Numbered from the stretch's first letter, positions 53,254 through 63,790 are shown. The stretch: DNA of 64,000 nucleotides from Proteles cristata cristata (GCA_017311185.1 JAESUZ010000420.1:186001-250000), one strand, 5' to 3'. Program-made: numbers and translations. Notes: a model not told the origin generated them from the letters alone.

Positions 53254-53466
53254 GGGATGCCTGGGTGGCTCAGTTGGTTGAGCATCTGACTTCAGCTCAG
53301 GTCATGATCTCATGGTTCGTGAGTTTGAGCCCCACGTTGGGCTCTGTGCTGACAGCTTGGAGCCTGGAGCCTGCTTCAGAGTCTGTGTCTCCCACTTTCT
53401 CTACCCCTACTAATGGTCTGTCTCTCTCTGTCTCTCAAAAATAAATTAATTTAAACAAATTTAAAT
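53254..53466 (+). mobile_element. Can-SINE, full length
   Basis: Head GGGATGCCTGGGTGGCTC. Tail AAATAAATTAATTTAAACAAATTTAAAT runs straight into the next SINE. Confidence 0.94.
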
Positions 53467-53698
53467 GGGCGCCCAGACGGCTCAGTTGATTGGGTGTGCA
53501 ACTTTGGCTCAGGTAATGATCTCATGACTTGTGAGTTCAAGCCCTGCGTCGGGCTCTGTGTTGACGGCTCAGAGTCTGGAGCTGCTTCAGATTCTGTCTC
53601 CAGCCTTCTCTGCCCCTCCCCGACTCATGTACTGTCTCTTTCTCTCTCTCTCCCCCAAAAATAAACATTAAATTTTTTTTTAAAAATTAAAAAGAAGC
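53467..53698 (+). mobile_element. Can-SINE, inserted in previous tail
   Basis: Head GGGCGCCCAGACGGCTC, tail AATAAACATTAAATTTTTTTTTAAAAATTAAA-like. Same orientation as its host tail. Confidence 0.93.
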
Positions 53699-53937
53699 TA
53701 AAAAGAAAAAGTTGGCTACATGAAATTGAAAATTAGCTGCACAGTATAAAAATAAATAGGTAGAAAAGGTATTTTAAAACCCAGACAACAGACAAAAAAG
53801 CCACGGTCTTTCATATATAAAGCGTTCTTATAAATAAGCAGAAAAATAGGAATAGCTTTAAAATTGGATAAAGAATATAAAGTAGTTCATAAAAAAGAAA
53901 TTGCTTATAAACACATAGAAAGTTTCTTGGGATACCT

Positions 53938-54052
53938 GGCTGGCTCAGTTGGAAGAGCACATGACTCTTGATCTTGGAGAGTTGTGAGTTCGAGCCCCAC
54001 ATGGGTGTGGAGATTACTAAAAATAAATAAACTTTAAAAAAAGGAAAAAGAA
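53938..54052 (+). mobile_element. Short pan-carnivore-type Can-SINE
   Basis: GGGATACCTGGCTGGCTCAG, GTTGTGAGTTCGAGCCCC, GTGTGGAGATTACTAAAAATAA. Identical flanks AGAAAGTTTCT at 53927-53937 and 54053-54063. Confidence 0.95.
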
Positions 54053-54530
54053 AGAAAGTTTCTCAGCCTCACTCGTGACTAAAGAAATATAAATTAAAAT
54101 GAGATAACAGATTGGCAAAGATACAAGTGTTTCGGAGTGTCCCAAATGAGAAAGGAAATAGGTGCTGTCATAAATGGCTGGCAAGAGTATATATTAGGCA
54201 CGATCTTTTTGAAAGGCAGTTTAGTAATATTTATTACATTCTTAAATGTTTATATCTTTTGACCTAACTAGTTTCCTTCCACGAATCCATGCCACAGAGA
54301 TCTCAGATATGTCAACAAAGGTGCAAATAGAATAATTTTCTTTGACCATCACAAACTAACAGAAAACCTGGAAATACAGAAAAAGAACTTTTTTCCTGAA
54401 CCAACCGCTGACACAATCTGGAAATAGACCCAAATACATGCCTCATCACCGTGGAATAAGTTAGAGTACATTTCCCACAAGCTAGGAAATTATCCCACAT
54501 AACCTCCACGCGATCGTTGAGATCAGAAAA

Positions 54531-54984
54531 TTAACATTGATATTCTCTAATCCTGAGACCGCTTTCAAGGCCATAATTATCTTAACAATGTCTTTTTAGC
54601 AAAGGGATCCAGAGAATCCAACATTGTTTTTAGTTGAGCTCTTTCATCACTTTCGACCACAAACAGCTCGTGGGTCTTTCCTGGACTGTCATTAACCTTG
54701 ACACTCGACTGTATTACAAGCCAGTTGGTCTGAAGCATGGCCCCCCCCACCCCCCAGGTTAGTTGGTCTGAGGTTTCCTCGTGATTAGGATTTGGACATG
54801 CACCTTTGAGAGAAACAGCACAAGAGCTTCTTCTCACTGCATCCTACCTACCAGGTGATGTTAGATTTTGAGGTGACATCCACTTTGATGGTTCTGTGAA
54901 GGTGGTGTCTCTCAGGTTTCAATATTGTACAGTTACTCTTTTCCCTTTTAATCTGTATTTTGTGGGAGGTGTTTTGGTATTATG
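54531..54984. other. Unclassified sequence
   Basis: No gene. C-rich run CCCCCCCACCCCCC at about 54741-54756. Confidence 0.45.
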
Positions 54985-55683
54985 TAAATATCCTCTTTCT
55001 CATCGAACTTGTGTGTGTGGAAACCACCTTATGGACTCATGTATTTGGAGTGTGTAAGTTGCTAAGTTTGGACATATGTATACAACCGTGTAACTATCGC
55101 CACAATCAAGATAATAAACCTCCGCCATCCCTAAAAGCTTTCTCTCTCACTCTCCCTGTATCTTCCCTATCCCCAGGTAAGCACTGATCTACTTTCTAAT
55201 GTTATAGAATAAGTTGCATTTTCTAGAATTTTATTGAAATTGAATGATAGTTTTCTTCTTTTTTGACATCTGAGTTCTTTCTATCAGCGTAATGATGTTA
55301 AAATTCATCTAAGTTTTGCACACATCAATAGTTCATTCCTTTTAAGTGCTGAAGAATATTCCATTGTACAGATACACACCAATTTGTTTATCCACTGTTC
55401 TGTTGATGGGCAAATGAGTTGTTCATAGTTTTGGATTATTACAAATGAAGCTTCTATGAACATTCACACACAAATCTTTATCTGAACAAATGTCTTCATG
55501 TCTCTTGGGTAAGTATCTAGGACTGCAATGGCTAAATCATATGTCAGGTGTGTCCCTACCTTTATAAGAAACTACAAAAATGGCCTTCCAAAGTAATTGA
55601 GTGATTTTATGTTCCAACCAGCAGTGTATGAGAGCTGCAGATGCTTCATATATTCACCAGCAACAGTATGACCAGTCTTTCAT

Positions 55684-55890
55684 TTTATTTTTTTAATGTT
55701 TATTCATTTTTGAGAGACAGAGAGCACGAACGGGGAGGGGCAGAGAGAGGGGGAGACACAGAATGTGAAGCAGGCTCCAGGCTCCGAGCTGTCAGCATAG
55801 AAACTGACACGGGGCTCAAACTCATGAGCAGGGAGATCATGACCTGAGCTGAAGTTGGATGTTCAACCTACTGAACCACCCAGGCTCCCC
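55684..55890 (-). mobile_element. Can-SINE, full length
   Basis: Tail TTTTTTTAATGTTTATTCATT, head GAACCACCCAGGCTCCCC, inside the L1. Confidence 0.93.
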
Positions 55891-56079
55891 TAATTTTGGA
55901 CACTCTTGTAGGTGTGTGGTATTATCTTATCATGGTTTTAATTTTCATTTCCCTAATTAAACTAAAGATGTTGAACATGTGTATATCTTTTTCTTTTCTT
56001 TTTTTGAGTGTGTATATATCTTACTGAGTGAAGTGTCTATTCAAATTTTTGGCCTATTTAAAAAATAAGTTGTTTTCTC

Positions 56080-56320
56080 AGGGCACCCGGGTGGTTCAGT
56101 CGGTTAAGCATCTGACTCTTGATCTTGTGTTATGTCATGGTCTCATGGGTTCGTGAGATCAAGCCCCACATCCAGCTCTGCACTGAAAGCACAGAGCCTG
56201 CTTGGAATTCCCTCCCCTGCTCATTCCCTCTCTCTTGCCTTCACTCTTGCTCTCGCTCTCTTGAGATCTCAAAATAAACATGAAAAAATATTTTTAAGAA
56301 TTAAAAAAATAAAAAATAAA
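56080..56320 (+). mobile_element. Can-SINE, long A-rich tail
   Basis: Head AGGGCACCCGGGTGGTTC. Flanks AAAAATAAGTTGTTTTC and AAAAATAGGTTGTTTCC. Confidence 0.93.
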
Positions 56321-56860
56321 TGAAAAATAGGTTGTTTCCTTATTACTGAGTTTAATATCTCCTTTATATATTCTAGATGCAAATTCTTTATTGGATACGT
56401 GATTGGCTGTATACCTATGTCAAAACTTACATTCCAGTGTATGGTTTGTTTTCATTTGCTAAGCAGTGTCTTTTCAAGAGTTTGAAATTCTTAATTTTTA
56501 TATGTTATGGATTGTGTTTTCAGTAACTATGATATCATTGCCCAACTCAAGGTCACAAAGATTTCTCCTATATTTTCTTCCAGAAATTCTACTGTTTTTA
56601 TTTTCAGATTTAGGCATAAGATTCATTTTGAGTTTATTTTTGTATATGGTATAGGGTATGAGTGGAGGTACTATTTCTTGCATATGGATACCCCGCAGAA
56701 TTGTCTTCATACCCATTACTGAAAATAGATTGACCTTAGTTAGTGTATAGATTTATTTTAGGATTTCCTGTCCTGTTTGGATTTGTCCCTCTTGATGCTA
56801 AACCCCACTGTCTTGATTACAGCTGCTTTCCAGCAAATCTTGAAGTCAGGCTGTCTATAT

Positions 56861-57000
56861 CCTCCAATTTTGATCTTTTTCTTTTTTCTTTTAATTTTTA
56901 TTTATTTCTTTATTTAAATTTGATTTTGATCCTCCAATTTTGATCTTTTTCTTTTTTCTTTTAATTTTTATTTATTTCTTTATTTTAATTTTGATTGAAG
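56861..57000. repeat. 70-bp tandem duplication
   Basis: Unit CCTCCAATTTTGATCTTTTTC... starts at 56861 and again at 56931, nearly identical over 60-plus bases. It spans the L1/short-SINE junction, so it formed after the SINE inserted. Confidence 0.93.
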
Positions 57001-57058
57001 CTCTCTCCCCAACATGGGGCTTGAACTTACGACCCCGAGATCAAGAGTCACATGCTTG
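56951..57058 (-). mobile_element. Short pan-carnivore-type Can-SINE, 5'-truncated
   Basis: TTGAAGCTCTCTCCCCAACATG, GGGGCTTGAACTTACGACC, GAGATCAAGAGTCACATGC. The terminal GAGCCAGCCAGG is missing. Confidence 0.82.
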
Positions 57059-57317
57059 CCAATCAGCTTGTCAATTTTTTCCAAACCAAGAAAGGCCAAG
57101 CCTACTAGGATTTTGATTATCATTCCATTAATTCTATAAAGCAATTTGGGAAACATTGACATTTTACCAATATTGAGTCTTCCAATCCTTGAACATAATA
57201 TATCTCCATTTATTTACGTCGTCTTTAATTTCTTTCAGTGATAGTTTGTACTTCTCTGTGTATAGGTTTTGCATATGTTTTGTCAGACCTATCTCTAAGT
57301 ATTTCATTTTTTTATAC

Positions 57318-57531
57318 TTTTTTAATTGTTTATTTATTTTTTGAGAGAGACAGAGACAAAGTGCAAACGGGGAAGGGGCAGAGAGAGGGAGACACAGAAT
57401 GCAAAGCAGGCTGCAGGCTCCAGGCTCCAATCTGTCAACACAAAGCCCAATGTGGGCTCAAGCCCACAAACGGTGAGATCGTGAACTGAGCTGCAGTCAG
57501 ACACTTAACTGCCTGAGCCACCCAGGCGCCC
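57318..57531 (-). mobile_element. Can-SINE, full length
   Basis: Ends GAGCCACCCAGGCGCCC. Flanks AGTATTTCATTTTTTTA and AGTGTTTCATGTTTTTT. Confidence 0.94.
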
Positions 57532-57576
57532 TGAGTGTTTCATGTTTTTTTATGCCATTGAAAATGGTTGTACTTT

Positions 57577-57771
57577 GGGCTCCTGGGTGGCTCAGTAGGT
57601 TAAACATATGACTGCGGCTCAAGTCATGACCTCACCGTTTGTGTATTCAAGCCCTGAATCAAACTCTGGAACCTGGAGCCTGCTTTTGGATTCTGTCTCT
57701 CCCTCTCTCTCTGCCTCTCCACTGCTCACACTTGGTCTCTCTGTCTCAAAGATAAATAAAGAAGAAAGAAA
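57577..57771 (+). mobile_element. Can-SINE, full length
   Basis: Head GGGCTCCTGGGTGGCTC. Flanks GAAAATGGTTGTACTTT and GAAAATGGTTGTGCTTT. Tail has GAAGAAAGAAAGAAA. Confidence 0.95.
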
Positions 57772-58062
57772 GAAAATGGTTGTGCTTTTGGTTCCAATTT
57801 CAGATTGAGTATTGCTGTTGTATAGAAGTACAACTGATTTTGGGGTGTTGTTTTCTACCCTTGCTAAAGTCACTTATTAAACCTAGTAGCTTCTTTGTCG
57901 ATGCATGGAATTTCTGCGGAGATGATCATGCCATCTGTGAATATAGACTTTTGTACTTCTTCCTTTTCCCTCTTCTGTACTGGCCTGCAGCTCCAGAACA
58001 ATGTTGAATAGAAGAGGTTCAAACACGCATTTTTGTCTTGTTCCTGATATTAGAGGAAAACT

Positions 58063-58152
58063 ATTCGGTATTTCATCAGTAAGTGATATATTAGTCGTGA
58101 AATTTTTATTCGGTATTTCATCAGTAAGTGAGATATTAGTTGTAAAATTTTT
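58063..58152. repeat. 45-bp tandem duplication in L1 ORF2
   Basis: Copies at 58063-58107 and 58108-58152 share ATTCGGTATTTCATCAGTAAG, with a few differences. The length is a multiple of three, so it would add 15 residues in frame if the frame were intact. Confidence 0.95.
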
Positions 58153-58251
58153 GTACGTGTTGTTTACCATGCTGAGCAAGTTCTCTTCTCTTCCTAGTTT
58201 ACTAAGAGGTTTTAAAAAACAAAACAAAACAAACAAACAGGAATGGATGTT

Positions 58252-58380
58252 CGAAGGGAGGGGTGCCCGGCTAGCACAGTTGGTAGAATGTGTGACTATT
58301 GATCTCGGGATTGTGAGTTCGAACCCCATGTTGGATGTAGACATTACTTTAAAAAATAAAAATATTTTTAAAAAAAGAAT
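58252..58380 (+). mobile_element. Short pan-carnivore-type Can-SINE
   Basis: GGGGTGCCCGGCTAGCACAG, GGATTGTGAGTTCGAACCCC, ATGTAGACATTACTTTAAAA. Flank GAATGGATGTT (58241) pairs with GAATGGATATT (58623), so the next SINE sits within its tail. Confidence 0.9.
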
Positions 58381-58622
58381 GGGGGCACCTGGGTGGCTTA
58401 GTCAATTAAGCATCTGACTTTCACTCAGATCATGAGCTCACAGTTGGTGAGTTTGAACCCCGCATCAGGCTCTGTGCTGACAGCTGGTAGCCTGGAGCTG
58501 CTTCAGAACATCAAGGTGCTCCTCCTCCTTTCTCCCCCTACCCCCCATCTTTTGCTCTCCCACTCTCTCTCAAAAATAAATAAACATTTTAAAAAACTCT
58601 TAAAAAAGCTTTAAAAATAAAA
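58381..58622 (+). mobile_element. Can-SINE, nested in previous tail
   Basis: Head GGGGGCACCTGGGTGGCTTAG inserted in the A-rich tail of the short SINE. Tail AATAAATAAACATTTTAAAAAAC. Confidence 0.93.
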
Positions 58623-58982
58623 GAATGGATATTGGATTTTCTCAAGAGCTTTCTCTGCATCTATTGAGATAATCATGTAGTTTTTCTTTTATAGTTTTAT
58701 AATATGAATTATGTTGATTGCATTTGTGGAAAAATACCACTTGGTTGTGGAATAATACCACTTGTTTATGGAATATTGTTATTTTTACATATGCTTGAGT
58801 TTGGCAAAATTTTTAAATTTGTACATCTGTGTTCATTAGAGACATTGGTCTGTAGTTTTCTTTTCTTACAATATCATAGCCTTTGTTAGTGGAGTAATGT
58901 TGCCCTCATGAAAGGAATTGGGAAATAGTCTCTCCTCTTTAATTTTCTGGAAGAGTTTGATAGAATTTGTATTATTTATTTC

Positions 58983-59008
58983 CTTTTTTTAATGTTTTAT
59001 TTATTTCT

Positions 59009-59039
<31 letters not shown>

Positions 59040-59213
59040 CATGAGCAGGGGAGGGTCAGAGAGAGAGGAAGACACAGAATCTGAAACAGGTTCCAGGCTC
59101 TGAGCTGTCAGCACAGAACCCGACATGGGGCTCAAACCCACAAACCGTGAGATCATGACCTGAGCCAAAATCAAGAGTCAAATGCTTAACAGACTGAGCA
59201 ACCCAGGTGCCCC
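58983..59213 (-). mobile_element. Can-SINE with (GA)n expansion
   Basis: Perfect flank TGTATTATTTATTTC at 58968-58982 and 59214-59228. About 14 GA units at 59009-59036. Confidence 0.96.
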
Positions 59214-59342
59214 TGTATTATTTATTTCTTGAATATTTGGTAAAATAAGTTAAGCCATCTGGGCCTGGAGTTTTCTTCATGGGATGTTTTTAGGCACAAA
59301 GTCACATTTTTAAATAGAGATAGGACTATTCAGGTCCTCTAT

Positions 59343-59454
59343 TTCTTCTTCTTCTTCTTTTTTGTCTTCTTCTTCTTTGTCTTCTTCTTCTTCTTCTTCT
59401 TCTTCTTCTTTTTCTTCATCTTTCTCATCATCATCGTCATCATTGTTGTCATCA
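59343..59454. repeat. (CTT)n / (TCA)n compound tract
   Basis: About 85 bases of pure pyrimidine CTT units broken by single G bases, passing into ATCATCATCGTCATCATTG units. Sits inside the L1. Confidence 0.93.
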
Positions 59455-60120
59455 CCAGCTATTTCTTCTTGGGTGAGTTTTTTAGTTTGTGTCTTTCAAG
59501 GAATTCGTTTCTTTTATCTAAGTTGATGACTTTTTTGGTATAAACTGGTTCACATTATTTCCTTATTGTCATTTTATTGTCTATAGAATTTGCAGTGATA
59601 TCACCTCACCTATTTCTGATATTATTACTTTGTGTCTCCTATCTTTTTTCTTGACCAAAAGAATTGTATGAATTGTATTTATTTTCTTAAAGGTCCAGGG
59701 TTTTTTAAAATGGATTCTTCTCAATTATTTTCCTGTTTTCTGTTTCACTTAATGCTGCTCTGATCTTTATTATTTCTTTTCTCCTCTTCCTTTTGATTTT
59801 TCATTTGCTCTTCTTTGTTCTAGTGTCTTAAGGTAGAAACTAAGTTCCTTGATGTAAGACTTTCTTTTCTAATACAGATATTTAGTGTGCTATAAATATT
59901 CCTCTACTCCATTAACTACATTCTACAAATTGTGGTGTGTTATGCTTTCATTTTCATTTATTCATACATTCTAGTTTTCCTTTTGATTTCTCCTTTGACA
60001 CTTGGGTTATTTAGAGGGTGTTCTTTTGTTTCAAAAAATTTTTTTTTCCTATCAGGGAAATTCCTTGATTTTCAATGTCTTAAAAACTGTTGTCTCATAA
60101 ATTTTGTGTGTATTTTCAGT

Positions 60121-60507
60121 TGTTTCAGGAGGGAGGGTAAATATAGGTTTGTTTGCTCCATCTCAGTTGGAGGCAGAAGTCCTTGTTCCGATCAAACATT
60201 AGATAAATGAATGAATGAATGAATGCAATAAGTTTGTATCTATACAAGCATATAGTTTCTTATTTTATTTAGTAGGTTATAATCCCTTACTGTCATTATT
60301 TATTTTAATGTTAAAATTATCCTAAACTTGGTCAGTGAGTATAAACATTTTTAAACATGGAAATGCTCAATGTGGCATTTCTCCACCAAAATGAATGGAC
60401 TGAGAGTGAAGGAGATTGGCCCTCAAGGAAAAGCAAGGTGCCATTATCACTTGATCTATTCATACAAAAAATAAGGAAACAACAATTGATTATTATTTTC
60501 TGAAAGA
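60121..60507. other. Unclassified, possibly more L1
   Basis: TTATAATCCCTTACTGTCATT and AATTATCCTAAACTTGGTCAGTG recall L1M sequence in reverse, but evidence is weak. A GAAT repeat (ATGAATGAATGAATGAATG) lies at 60206-60226. Confidence 0.4.
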
Positions 60508-60700
60508 TTTTTTTAATGTTTATTTTTGAGAGAAAGAGAGAGAGCAGGGGAGGGGCTAAAAGGAAGTGGGAGAGAGAGGATCTGAAGCAGGCTCCTGCCC
60601 TGACAGCAGAAAGCCGAATGTGGGGCTCAGACTCACAAACTGTGAGATCATGACCTGAGCCGAAGTCAGATGCTTACCTGACTGAGCCACCCACGCACCT
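60508..60700 (-). mobile_element. Can-SINE, inserted in a short SINE tail
   Basis: Tail TTTTTTTAATGTTTATTTTTG, head GAGCCACCCACGCACC. It sits at the tail end of the short SINE that follows on the same strand. Confidence 0.92.
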
Positions 60701-60701
60701 T

Positions 60702-60809
60702 AGAAGATTTGTATTTTTATGTAATCTCTACACCCAATGTGGGGCTCATACTCAGAACCCCGAGATAATGAGTTGCATGCTCTATCCACTGAGCCAGCCA
60801 GGTGTGCCC
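60702..60809 (-). mobile_element. Short pan-carnivore-type Can-SINE
   Basis: ATGTAATCTCTACACCCAATG, GGGGCTCATACTCAGAACC, GAGCCAGCCAGGTGTGCC. The outer flanks ATTGATTATTATTTT (60485) and ACTGATTATTTT (60813) enclose both SINEs. Confidence 0.9.
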
Positions 60810-60990
60810 ATAACTGATTATTTTAACAGTGAATGTCTCAGGGACCTAGTAAGGACCAGAAGCATGCATGTATTCTCAACACAACAGTGAAGGTACCTGG
60901 TGGCATGGGTATACATTATAGAAAGAATGTTATTTGCATCTTTAAGGTAAAGCAAAAACCAGCAGATCAAAGAAGCCAAGCATATATCTA

Positions 60991-61036
60991 GGCAGTCAAG
61001 ATGGTAACTTGTTGGCAGTCAAGATGGTAACTAGCA
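60991..61036. repeat. 23-bp tandem duplication
   Basis: GGCAGTCAAGATGGTAACT occurs at 60991 and 61014, copies being identical over 19 bases. Confidence 0.95.
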
Positions 61037-61084
61037 AGTGCCTGGGAGAACAATGACGCTCCGCGACACACATTTTGGAACTGC

Positions 61085-61995
61085 TTGCACGAAAAATGAC
61101 ATTCATTCCTCATCATTCCACAAGTATTAATTCAATGTGTGATATCTTGTAGACACTGCTGTGGGTACTGGGGAATATAACGGTGAACTCAATTGACAGG
61201 TCCTCACTCTGCAGGGCCTTACGTGCCAGCAATATCGGGATAAAAATGAGTTATCGTATGAGCAGGTGTGAAATCCCAGCCATGAATGCTCAAGGGGGTC
61301 TTTCCAGGAGGCTGGGTTTCCACCCGAATAGGAGTGGACAGGAGTCAGTGAAGTCTAAGTTAGAATTGGTACTCAAATCCCATCTACATTGTTACAATGT
61401 CCAGAGAATCCCAGGGAAGGCTTGTCAAAACATTTGAGCTGGGCTTCGAAGTAGGAGTTTGTTCAGTGGGCATCATAGGAGAAGTGTTCCAGTCAGAAGA
61501 AATAAGATGTTTAAGTCATAGAGGCATTAACAAATACGAGAGAGCAGCAGTGATTCAGCATCACTGGAACACAGAATAAGAATCCTCAGAAGAGCACCTG
61601 GGTGGCTTTGTCAGTTAAGCGTCCAGCTTCAGCTCAGGTCATGATCTGGTGTTGGTTGAAGCCCCGCGTCGGGCTGTGTGCTGACAGCTCAGAGCCTGGA
61701 GCCTGCTTCAGATTCTCTGTCTTCCTCTCTCTCTGCCCCTCCCCTGCTCGCACTCTGTCTCTGTCTCTCAAAAATAAATAAACATTGAAAATAAAAAAAA
61801 TTCTCAGAAACTGAGCAGGTTTGGTTGGTAAGGATTCTTGAAGGGACTTTTATGCTAGGTAAGGAGTTTCAGATGGTATCCTATAGAATAGAGAGAATTT
61901 TAAGCAGCAGCAATACCTGGCCAGATTTACTTGTTGACAGATCATTTTGATGGCATTGTGGATATTGTGAATAGAGGGAGGTGAACAATGCATGG
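61085..61995 (-). mobile_element. L2 LINE, about 700 bp, split by a SINE
   Basis: L2 3' end in reverse: CCACAAGTATTAATTCAATG, GACACTGCTGTGGGTACTGG, GGAAGGCTTGTCAAAACATTTG, GAGCTGGGCTTCGAAGTAGGAG, then GTAAGGAGTTTCAGATGGTATCC. Gene-like frames at 61183-61579 are L2 shadows. Confidence 0.8.
61591..61798 (+). mobile_element. Can-SINE, full length
   Basis: Head AGAGCACCTGGGTGGCTTTG. Flanks AATCCTCAGA and ATTCTCAGAA, inside the L2. Confidence 0.94.
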
Positions 61996-62008
61996 GAAAA
62001 TCATTCCT

Positions 62009-62208
62009 GGGGCGCCTAGGTGGCTCAGTCTGTTAAGCACCTGACTCTTGATTTCAGCTCAGGTCATGATCTCATGGTTTGTGGTTCCAGCCCCGTGTTG
62101 GGCTCCAAGCTGACAGCACGAGCCTGCTTGAGATTCTCTTCCTCTCTCTCTGCCCCTGTCCTGCTCTCTCTCTCTCTGTCTAAAAATAAACTTAAAAAAA
62201 GATTGCCT
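62009..62208 (+). mobile_element. Can-SINE, full length
   Basis: Head GGGGCGCCTAGGTGGCTC. Flanks GGAAAATCATTCCT and GAAAAATGATTCCT. Confidence 0.94.
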
Positions 62209-62214
62209 TAGAAA

Positions 62215-63040
62215 AATGATTCCTTCACTTAGTAAATAGTATTAAGAGCCTTGTATGTACTAGGCATTGTGATAGATGCTAAAGATAAAATGAGAACAAG
62301 GCTGACCTGCTCCTTGCTCTCCTGGAGCTTACAAAGAAGCTGGAGAATCAAAGATTAAACAAATAATGACAAAAATATTCCATCACAAATTTGATAATGC
62401 TACAAAGAGTTAGAGACTGCCTTTAGAATATGTAATTGGGACAACTAACAGGTGGTGGTCGGAAAGTCTTTCCTGGGGAAGTTACATAGGGGTTGAGAGC
62501 CTAGTTAGCCATGGTTAGCAGCAGACTGGGTCAAGGAGCTAGACATCTTTTCGAATATGAAAGAAAGGCTTGGATTATCTGGACTTATGAGCAAGGGGAA
62601 TGACCAGAGATACCATTAAAAAGACACCGTTGGGGTGCCTACGTGGCTCAGTTGGTTAAGCAGCTGACTTCGACTCAGGTCATGATCTCACAGTTTGTGA
62701 GTTCGAGCCCTGCATTGGGCTCTGTGCTGACAGCTTGGAGCCTGGAGCCTGCTTTGGATTCTGTGTCTCCCTCTCTCTCTGACCCTCCCCTGCTCGTGCT
62801 CAATCTCTCTCTCAAAAATAAACATTAAAATTAAAAAAGATGCCACAGACCATGTTAAAGATGTTAGCTTTCAATTAAAAGCCTTGGAAAGTCTTTGAAT
62901 GATTTGAAGCTGGAGAGTAAGATGATTAAGTTTTCATGTTAAGAGAAGATCGCTAAGGATGCTCCTTGGAGAATGATTTCAAGAGGCTCGGAGTGAACAT
63001 GTGCAGTGCTGCTCCGGACATGGAGCAGTAAGATCCCTTC
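62215..63040 (-). mobile_element. L2 LINE, second long copy, 3' part
   Basis: ATTAAGAGCCTTGTATGTAC, TAGGCATTGTGATAGATGC, CTCCTGGAGCTTACAAAG, then GTCTTTCCTGGGGAAGTTAC and GACCATGTTAAAGATGTTAGC are L2 in reverse. Split by a SINE at 62632 and by an L1 at 63041; resumes at 63791. Confidence 0.78.
62632..62834 (+). mobile_element. Can-SINE, full length
   Basis: Head GGGGTGCCTACGTGGCTC. Flanks AAAAAGACACCGT and AAAAAGATGCCAC. Confidence 0.93.
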
Positions 63041-63790
63041 CCAGGATGGGAGGAACAACCTGGTGGAACCGTTTTAGGAACATTCTAGAGTTTCTCATGC
63101 AGTTAAATATACACGTATCCTGTGCTTCAGTAATTGTGCTCCCAGCTATTTATCCAAGAGAGATAAAAACATATGTCTACAGTCCACGAGAAAAGATGTG
63201 CACAAGAATATTCTTAACAGCTTTATTCATAATAACCCCAAACTGGAAACAACCCAAACGTCAATCAACAGAAGATGGTGAACAAACTGTGGTGCATCCA
63301 TTCAATGGAATACTTCTCAATAACAAAAAGAAATTCACTTTTGATACTTGCAACAACATCAATGACTCTCACAGACATTAAGCAAGAGAAGCCAGGCACA
63401 AAGCCAGGCACTATATATACATACATATGTAGTGTATGATATATATGTAGTATATGATATATATATAGTGTATGATATATATGTATATATAGTGTATGAC
63501 TCCATTTATATGAGGTTCCAGAACAAACAATCCTAATTTATGGGGATATAAGTCAGAAACATAGTGCTTTCCTGATGTCAGGTGTGTGTGTGTTGGCAGG
63601 GAGCAGATGAGTGACTGAGAAGGGACACAAGGGAATATTCTAGGGTGTTTGACATGTTCTACATATTGACTGTGGTAGTGGTTACACGGGTGTATTTATT
63701 TGTCAAACTCATTGCATTTTTCACTTCAAATGGGTGCATTTTGTTTTATTTAAACAACACCACAACCACAAAATAAAAGAGGGAGGAAGA
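63041..63790 (+). mobile_element. L1 LINE 3' end inserted in L2
   Basis: CTATTTATCCAAGAGAGATAAAAAC, GCTTTATTCATAATAACCCC, CTGGAAACAACCCAAACGTC, AATGGAATACTTCTC lead to the L1 3' UTR (GACATGTTCTACATATTGACTG). Ends in AAAATAAAAG. The 126-codon frame at 63001-63381 is decayed ORF2 C-terminus. Confidence 0.85.
63412..63500. repeat. AT-rich minisatellite
   Basis: Four to five units of about 18-22 bp built on GTAGTGTATGATATATAT, within the L1 3' region. Confidence 0.92.

Larger units (their letters stand above)
52240..54530 (+). mobile_element. L1 LINE ORF2 C-terminal half and 3' end
   Basis: Sense-strand order: AGCCAATGATGAGATAAGAG, TATCTGGATAATCCAAGAATAC (reverse-transcriptase end), GGGGCTAGTACATGAGTG, ATGGATAAACAATTTAAATG, TCACTCGTGACTAAAGAAATATAAATT, then TAAATGGCTGGCAAGAGTA. 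Old and full of stops. SINEs at 53254, 53467 and 53938. Confidence 0.85.
54985..60120 (-). mobile_element. L1 LINE, about 5.1 kb span, nearly all of ORF2
   Basis: The longest element. 3' UTR (ACAACCGTGTAACTATCGCC), ORF2 C-terminus (CATTCCTTTTAAGTGCTGAAG, TCCAACCAGCAGTGTATGAG), RT zone (GTTGAATAGAAGAGGTTCAAAC, TTTGATAGAATTTG, GGGCCTGGAGTTTTCTTCATG) and linker (GGTCCAGGGTTTTTTAAAATGG) occur in consistent reverse order up to TTGACACTTGGGTTATTTAGAG. No frame survives. It holds eight SINEs, two tandem duplications and a CTT tract. Confidence 0.88.

Noticed and set aside
58001..58417. 138-codon plus frame with an internal 15-residue repeat
   Set aside because: Antisense of L1 ORF2 plus a SINE; the repeat is the 45-bp duplication.
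59343..59454. Possible CRISPR or ordered repeat array
   Set aside because: It is a simple CTT/TCA microsatellite without spacers, in a vertebrate genome.
61183..61579. Two overlapping plus frames, 84 and 60 codons
   Set aside because: They lie in antisense L2 sequence and match no protein.
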